8,315 nt of DNA, from NCBI GenBank assembly GCA_964468355.1, contig CAYXSV010000032.1:1-8315 (forward strand). The letters are read 5' to 3'. The notes under the pieces were generated by a model. It did not search any database. It was not told where the DNA came from and was given only the letters and a program-made list of their open reading frames with translations. Of the stretch, positions 4,944-8,315 are shown one piece after another. Source of the DNA: CAYSLZ01 sp964468355. Its GTDB lineage: Bacteria > Patescibacteriota > Microgenomatia > UBA12405 > JAHJSD01. Made by a program: the position numbers and the translations under genes. Numbering within the stretch: the stretch's first letter is position 1; the number at the start of each line of letters is the position of its first letter.

Positions 4944-5842
4944 AGCTTTTCTAATTTAGACCTATATTTTATCATTATTTGCCGGCGGATATCATTCGGA
5001 TGAAAAGCAATCAGGTTCGGTTTTGTAATTTCCGTAGTCCGCCTCTTTTTCATCCACCAAAGCTGAATTTGACGCAAACCTTTTTCAACTATTGTGCGCG
5101 ATCGCGGACTATAGTTGACATCCTGGTAACGAGTGTAATTAGTTTCCATAGCGTTAGGAAGATAATTTTTTACCCAGGAATTAGCAGACAACAGTTTTTC
5201 ATAGGTATTGCCCCTATTGACCAACGGCTTAAGCAGAATCAGTTCGTAGGCAGTAAACAAGTTACGGTCAAAAACATCTAATCGGCATTGGTCAACAAAT
5301 AAATTTAAGCAAATTTTGTTCCTAACCTGTTTATCATTGGGCCGCCGCCGTCTGCCCAATAAACCGACCAAAATAGTTACCAGCAACCGGGTTGTCCACA
5401 ACCAGCCGCTGGAAGAAACAATCATTAAATCTATATCATCTTTTTTTTGAGCGTTTCCAGCACCAACACTTCCGGTTACACCGACAAACTTCACCGTCGG
5501 GATAAATTTAATTAAATTTGCTGTTTGTCGGGCAATTTTCATTTTCTCACCGGAATATTTTTCTCTTTTTTTACGAAGCTGAACAATTTCTTCCTGGCCG
5601 GGAAGAAAATAATATTTTCCCTGCTTTCCTACCCTACCTTCACTAACTAATTGATCTAAAATTGATTTTACATTTGTAGGGACAAACCCACGTGTTTGTC
5701 CAGGGCGGACACACGGATCCGCCCCTACAATTAATCTTCTGTGTAACTGTTCCGCAGTTAAAGGATAATTGAAAATGTCAGAGTAAATTAGTGTCTTCAA
5801 AACTGCTTGCTTATTTTTTTCTTTTTTATTTTTCTTCGCCAT
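4940..5842 (-). CDS. Winged-helix / nucleotidyltransferase-fold protein carrying an in-frame palindromic insert
   Basis: A 300-residue protein with a Lys-rich start, a winged-helix-like N-terminal part (about 12-82, ending GKYYFLPG) and a polymerase-beta-type nucleotidyltransferase core: TGSVGAGN (123-130) followed by DDIDLMIV (135-142), the usual GS...DxD metal-binding arrangement. It then has ICLNLFVDQ (177-185) and YELILLKPLVNR (199-210), ending in a basic tail. This layout recalls uncharacterised nucleotidyltransferases I associate with Patescibacteria; the substrate is unknown, and tRNA/protein adenylylation or antitoxin-like roles are only guesses. Residues about 39-57 are encoded by a 57-bp palindromic element and are not native to the fold. 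The start is ATG 5842 (MAKKNKKEK); a TTG at 5872 overlapping the recR stop is in frame but less likely. The stop overlaps the RelA/SpoT ATG; recR ends 26 bases upstream. Confidence 0.82.
   Translation of the reverse strand: MAKKNKKEKNKQAVLKTLIYSDIFNYPLTAEQLHRRLIVGADPCVRPGQTRGFVPTNVKSILDQLVSEGRVGKQGKYYFLPGQEEIVQLRKKREKYSGEKMKIARQTANLIKFIPTVKFVGVTGSVGAGNAQKKDDIDLMIVSSSGWLWTTRLLVTILVGLLGRRRRPNDKQVRNKICLNLFVDQCRLDVFDRNLFTAYELILLKPLVNRGNTYEKLLSANSWVKNYLPNAMETNYTRYQDVNYSPRSRTIVEKGLRQIQLWWMKKRRTTEITKPNLIAFHPNDIRRQIMIKYRSKLEKL
5674..5730. mobile_element. 57-bp palindromic MITE-like element inserted in frame in a coding gene
   Basis: The ends TTGTAGGG (5674-5681) and CCCTACAA (5723-5730) are perfect inverted repeats. 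Inside are two further hairpins on the plus strand: GGACAAAC/GTTTGTCC (loop CCACGT) and GGGCGGA/TCCGCCC (8-base loop). The element is far richer in GC than its surroundings. Its length is a multiple of three. Deleting it in silico leaves an open frame that joins HRRL to NVKSILDQL, so it adds 19 residues (GADPCVRPGQTRGFVPT is the core) between helices of the winged-helix part. No transposase is encoded; such elements would be moved in trans. I recall similar GTAGGGGCGG-type short repeats scattered in other bacterial genomes; a genome-wide count is needed. Confidence 0.75.
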
Positions 5843-5868
5843 TTGTAAATCACACAACGAAATTGTTA

Positions 5869-6477
5869 TCAAGCAACTTCCCTTCTATTCTGCCACGCCT
5901 GCTTTAAAGTCCAGACATCGGCGTAGTCTAGGTCAGCGCCGGTCGGTAGTCCCTGTCCCAACCGAGTGACTTTTATTTCCTGTTTCGTGTTACTTGTTAC
6001 GTGTCTCGCTATATAGTTGGCCGTTGCTTCACCTTCCATAGTCGGATTAGTTGCTAAAATTAGTTCTTCAAAATCGCCTTCTTTTAAACGTCTCAGCAAA
6101 GAATCAATGTGCAGTTGATCAGGACCAATGTGCTGTACCGGATTAATTACTCCACCCAAAACATGATATACGCCGTTGTAATCGCCAACTTTTTCTAAAG
6201 CAATAATATCCAGCGGCCGCTCAACAACACAAATAACTGATTTGTCACGGTTGGAATCACTGCAAATTGAACAAGGGTCATTTTCATCAAGATTAAAACA
6301 AATTGAACACTGTTTGGTTTTCTGCTTTAAATCAATCAAACCTTGTGAAAACTTCTCAACATAATGGTCAGGAGTCTGCCACAAATAAAAAACTAACCGG
6401 GCCGCCGTCTTTGGACCAATCCCCGGCAGTTGTTGAAATAAATTAATTAGGTTTTGTAGAGATTTAGGTAATTTCAT
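5869..6477 (-). CDS. recR: Recombination mediator protein RecR
   Basis: RecR acts with RecF/RecO to load RecA onto gapped single-stranded DNA. The 202 residues match the usual length of about 200. The order is: helix-hairpin-helix LPGIGPKTAARL (17-28), a four-cysteine zinc finger (C57, C60, C69, C72 in CSIC and CSIC), a Toprim domain from VICVVERPLDI (81-91) through ATNPTMEGEATANYI (142-156), and the C-terminal signature RLGQGLPTGADLDYADVWTL (172-191). All family hallmarks are present. The start is ATG 6477; the frame stays open to 6534 but that extension is made of a 15-bp tandem repeat and is non-homologous. The usual partner genes (dnaX, ybaB) are not adjacent here. No clear SD is present. 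The stop lies 26 bases before the nucleotidyltransferase ATG. Confidence 0.96.
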   Translation of the reverse strand: MKLPKSLQNLINLFQQLPGIGPKTAARLVFYLWQTPDHYVEKFSQGLIDLKQKTKQCSICFNLDENDPCSICSDSNRDKSVICVVERPLDIIALEKVGDYNGVYHVLGGVINPVQHIGPDQLHIDSLLRRLKEGDFEELILATNPTMEGEATANYIARHVTSNTKQEIKVTRLGQGLPTGADLDYADVWTLKQAWQNRREVA

Positions 6478-6483
6478 AATGTA

Positions 6484-6513
6484 AATTTTCGAATTTTCAA
6501 TTTTCGAATTTTC
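6484..6513. repeat. 15-bp tandem repeat, two copies, just upstream of recR
   Basis: AATTTTCGAATTTTC occurs twice in direct succession (6484-6498, 6499-6513), with AA following. Each copy contains the palindrome GAAAATTCGAAAATT-like core, so the array can also fold. It ends seven bases before the recR start codon on the minus strand and occupies the place where an SD would be expected. Confidence 0.7.
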
Positions 6514-6574
6514 AAATAAATTTTTAAAATACATTAATTTACAATGAAAATTAAGAAATTAAATCACTTATTGT

Positions 6575-6604
6575 TAAATTGTAAATTGATAAATTGCTAA
6601 ATTA
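6575..6604. repeat. Short AT-rich repeat array at the trxB 3' end
   Basis: TAAATTG occurs three times (6575-6581, 6582-6588, 6590-6596), with a fourth degenerate unit (TAAATTA, 6598-6604) running over the trxB stop codon. The spacing is 7-8 bases. The rest of the trxB-recR gap (6514-6574) is AT-rich with no promoter or terminator I can defend. Confidence 0.6.
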
Positions 6605-7621
6605 CGAATTTCTATTCAGAAATTCGCTTGTTTCCAACGCCGCTTTACACCCCATTCCGCAGGAAACAATATTTTGTCGATAACGGTAATCAACACAGTC
6701 ACCGGCGGCAAAAACACCTTCTCGGGAAGTAAAAACATCATTTTTTGTTTGAATATAACCGTAGTCATCCAGTTTTACAAATCCCTCTACAAAATCAGTA
6801 TTCGGTTGATAACCAACCGCTAAAAAAACACCGTCCACCGGCAAACGCCAAATTACTTTTTGTCCATTTTTGTCAACCACTTCCCCAAATTCTTCCGGGT
6901 AGGCCTTAACCTCTTCTGCTCTCTGATTGCTGTTAACCTGATAACTGGATTCAATTTTAATACCTTCCAAATGCTTCTCACCCAAAAACTCTTTTACTTC
7001 AGAATTAAATATTTTTATCACTTTAGAATTATTACCGACTCTGTTTTGCAAAATCTCTTGAGCCCGAAAATTTTCCCGGCGGTGGATAATAAAAACTTTT
7101 TTTGCAAACTTAGTTAAAAACTCCGCCTCGGTCAGCGCAGTGTCACCGCCGCCGACCAACGCCACATTTTTATCCTTGAAAATGGGGCCGTCACAAGTAG
7201 CACAAACCGACAGCCCCCGGCCTTTAAACTTATCCGTACCGGAAACATCCAACCATTTCGGTGAAGCGCCGGTAGCAATAATTAATGATTTTGCTGGATA
7301 CTTATTACTGGCTCTTGTCTCAACCTCAAATCTGAACGGTAATGACTCTTTACACCTGTCAATAGTAACCGCCGTGTCAAAAACTACTTTCGCCCCAAAC
7401 TTTTCTGCTTGTTTTTGAATCTTCTCCATCAACTTCGGTCCTTTAATACCATCAGGAAACCCTGGAAAATTCTCAACTACATCAGTAATCGTCGGCTGGC
7501 CTCCCGGCTGATCACCGGTCAAAACCAAAGTATTTAATCCGCCTCTGGCGGTATAAATCGCTGCCGTAAGTCCAGCTGGACCACTTCCTATTATGGCAAC
7601 ATCAAATTTTTCATTAGTCAT
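6602..7621 (-). CDS. trxB: Thioredoxin reductase (NADPH, FAD)
   Basis: This flavoenzyme passes electrons from NADPH through FAD and a Cys pair to thioredoxin in the cytoplasm. Landmarks in the 339 residues: FAD-binding IIGSGPAGLTAA (10-21), redox active site CATCDG (C140, C143), nicotinamide-nucleotide site VGGGDTALTEAEF (156-168) with HRRENFRA (180-187), whose arginines favour NADPH, and FAD-binding AAGDCVDYRYRQ (305-316). It is some 20-25 residues longer than typical TrxB (310-320) because of an extra charged segment at about 225-258, before VDGVFLAVGYQPNT. Start ATG 7621 gives MTNEKFDVAII; neighbouring ATGs made by a 7-bp repeat are out of frame. It starts 13 bases after the gamma-type oxidoreductase gene, so the two are probably co-transcribed. 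No thioredoxin gene is in the window. Confidence 0.95.
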   Translation of the reverse strand: MTNEKFDVAIIGSGPAGLTAAIYTARGGLNTLVLTGDQPGGQPTITDVVENFPGFPDGIKGPKLMEKIQKQAEKFGAKVVFDTAVTIDRCKESLPFRFEVETRASNKYPAKSLIIATGASPKWLDVSGTDKFKGRGLSVCATCDGPIFKDKNVALVGGGDTALTEAEFLTKFAKKVFIIHRRENFRAQEILQNRVGNNSKVIKIFNSEVKEFLGEKHLEGIKIESSYQVNSNQRAEEVKAYPEEFGEVVDKNGQKVIWRLPVDGVFLAVGYQPNTDFVEGFVKLDDYGYIQTKNDVFTSREGVFAAGDCVDYRYRQNIVSCGMGCKAALETSEFLNRNS

Positions 7622-7627
7622 TAGTCA
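7614..7627. repeat. 7-bp tandem repeat over the trxB start codon
   Basis: TTAGTCA occurs twice in tandem (7614-7620, 7621-7627), with a looser TTAATCA at 7635-7641 over the stop of the upstream gene. On the minus strand each unit supplies an ATG, of which only the one at 7621 opens the trxB frame. It is a third short repeat located at a gene border. Confidence 0.55.
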
Positions 7628-7634
7628 TTTACTA

Positions 7635-7988
7635 TTAATCATTAATTCCAAGCAATTCTTTACATTCAATCTTATCAAACAATTCGTCAAGGGCGGCTTC
7701 GTTCAGCCGACCTTTTGTTTCCAACTCTTCTCTCATACAACCACATCTAAACTTACCATTTTCCAGTTCAATTTCAACATCCGGCTGGTCAACAAAAGGA
7801 CAATTAATCGGCTGGTCACTGACTATAACTTGAGACCGACTGTGACCGGAACGAACCCCTGCCTCATATTCAGCCAAAAAAGAAACTTCCAAATCCGGAT
7901 TATTCACCAACACTCGGCGGGCAATCTGTTTACCCAGCCACAAAACGCCTTGTCCTGCAAAACCGGTTATAATAATTTTTGTTATCAT
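7635..7988 (-). CDS. Short 2-oxoacid:acceptor oxidoreductase gamma-type subunit
   Basis: The N-terminal 75 residues carry the gamma-subunit/domain signature of pyruvate- or 2-oxoglutarate:ferredoxin oxidoreductases: IIITGFAGQGVLWLGKQIA (5-23), then AEYEAGVRSGHSRSQVIVSD (39-58, normally RGG in place of RSG) and CPFVDQPDVEIEL (63-75). Such enzymes oxidatively decarboxylate 2-oxoacids to acyl-CoA with ferredoxin. The family normally runs to about 180 residues; this one stops at 117, and the last 40 residues (with C82, C84 and C109) do not resemble the expected continuation. No frame continues the missing part downstream, where trxB begins 13 bases later. It follows the beta subunit gene by 33 bases. 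It may be a naturally reduced subunit or a decayed one. Start ATG 7988; no SD. Confidence 0.8.
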   Translation of the reverse strand: MITKIIITGFAGQGVLWLGKQIARRVLVNNPDLEVSFLAEYEAGVRSGHSRSQVIVSDQPINCPFVDQPDVEIELENGKFRCGCMREELETKGRLNEAALDELFDKIECKELLGIND

Positions 7989-8021
7989 AAAAATTCAATT
8001 GACTTAATTAATCTAATTGCT

Positions 8022-8315
8022 CTAATTTCTAAGTATTCCATTAATGACTTTCTGCTTCTCCTCCGCTTCTTTAATTCTCGGATCATTAGTAATACAAAAC
8101 GCCTTAATTTCTATAAAACTAAATCCGTTATGCTCTCGCCACTCGCTTAATGCCTCTTTTAAACTAGGTGAATCAAAAGCCTTTACCTGACGGTAATAAA
8201 CATGGTCAAAACTTTCCAAAAGCTTGACAATTGGCAAGGGGCGGTATGGAGTGCCGGAAGGATAAGTTTTTGTTGCTAAATCGGCAGGACTTGTCGGGGC
8301 AGTTTGGCCGCCGGT
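8022..8315 (-). CDS. 2-oxoacid:ferredoxin oxidoreductase beta subunit, C-terminal part (runs off the window)
   Basis: The beta subunit binds thiamine diphosphate and, with the alpha and gamma parts, converts a 2-oxoacid to acyl-CoA and reduces ferredoxin. The last 97 residues are visible. They begin with TGGQTAPTSPADLATKTYPS, which matches the family's conserved TGGQ-PT segment near the ThDP site. Then come a region like the family's (DHVYYRQVKAFDSPSLKEAL), the GFSFIEIKAFC segment that fits the usual GFsvvEvlspC, and a helical tail. The reading frame is open to the end of the window, so the start and most of the gene lie upstream; the alpha subunit would be expected there too. Substrate (pyruvate, 2-oxoglutarate or other) cannot be told from this part. 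A 33-base gap leads to the gamma-type gene. Confidence 0.82.
   Translation of the reverse strand, partial: TGGQTAPTSPADLATKTYPSGTPYRPLPIVKLLESFDHVYYRQVKAFDSPSLKEALSEWREHNGFSFIEIKAFCITNDPRIKEAEEKQKVINGILRN

Noticed and set aside
5843..5872. TTG start for the nucleotidyltransferase, overlapping the recR stop
   Set aside because: ATG 5842 starts a typical Lys-rich N-terminus; the extra ten residues have no support, though translational coupling to recR cannot be excluded.
6478..6534. Longer recR start adding 19 residues
   Set aside because: The extension is encoded by the 15-bp tandem repeat (ENSKIENSKI) and precedes the point where RecR homology and normal length begin.
7593..8150. 185-codon plus-strand open frame
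   Set aside because: It is antisense to the trxB start, the gamma-type gene and the beta subunit end, all supported by homology; its Phe/Asn/Ile-rich content is typical of a shadow frame.
1..8315. CRISPR array, phage or defence genes
   Set aside because: No regularly spaced repeats with unique spacers and no cas, integrase, toxin or nuclease families were seen; the repeats present are short tandem or palindromic units.

Overview
The window is one run of genes read from the minus strand of an AT-rich bacterial chromosome. Every credible protein gene and both tRNAs point the same way. Several traits fit a Patescibacteria (CPR)-type genome: compact co-directional genes, tRNAs without an encoded CCA, few Shine-Dalgarno sequences, a threonyl-tRNA synthetase without TGS domain, a RelA/SpoT protein without its C-terminal ACT region, and AT-rich short tandem repeats at gene borders. 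This placement is an inference from style and gene families; there is no rRNA here to prove it.

Layout in the direction of transcription (high to low coordinates). The window opens in the C-terminal part of a 2-oxoacid:ferredoxin oxidoreductase beta subunit (8022-8315). A very short gamma-type subunit (7635-7988) and thioredoxin reductase trxB (6602-7621) follow. After a repeat-rich 124-base gap come recR (5869-6477), a winged-helix/nucleotidyltransferase gene (4940-5842), and a RelA/SpoT-type (p)ppGpp enzyme (3492-4943) joined to it by an ATGA overlap. An unrecognised 125-residue protein (3071-3448) is followed by tRNA-Cys and tRNA-Lys (2913-2984, 2834-2907). Next are a PspC-domain membrane protein starting four bases after the tRNA-Lys end (2392-2829), a LiaI/DUF5668-like membrane protein (2023-2382), a DHH/DHHA1 phosphoesterase of the NrnA type (951-1967), a 58-residue protein with an excellent ribosome binding site (676-852), and the first 217 residues of threonyl-tRNA synthetase (1-653).

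Functionally the window mixes redox metabolism (ferredoxin-linked oxidoreductase, thioredoxin reductase), recombinational repair (RecR), the stringent response (RelA/SpoT), small-RNA/nucleotide turnover (DHH enzyme), envelope stress (PspC plus LiaI-like protein) and translation (two tRNAs, ThrRS). I see no mobile-element genes, CRISPR array or phage genes.

The most notable signals are: a 57-bp double-hairpin palindromic element sitting in frame inside the nucleotidyltransferase gene; a RelA/SpoT protein combining a near-complete HD hydrolase site with the ExDD motif typical of synthetase-only RelA and a His-to-Gln change in the synthetase core; a hairpin with an SD-like loop between the small ORF and thrS; a 32-bp near-perfect palindrome upstream of the DHH gene; and a duplicated 5' end of tRNA-Cys. 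I did not find a clear new multi-gene system.
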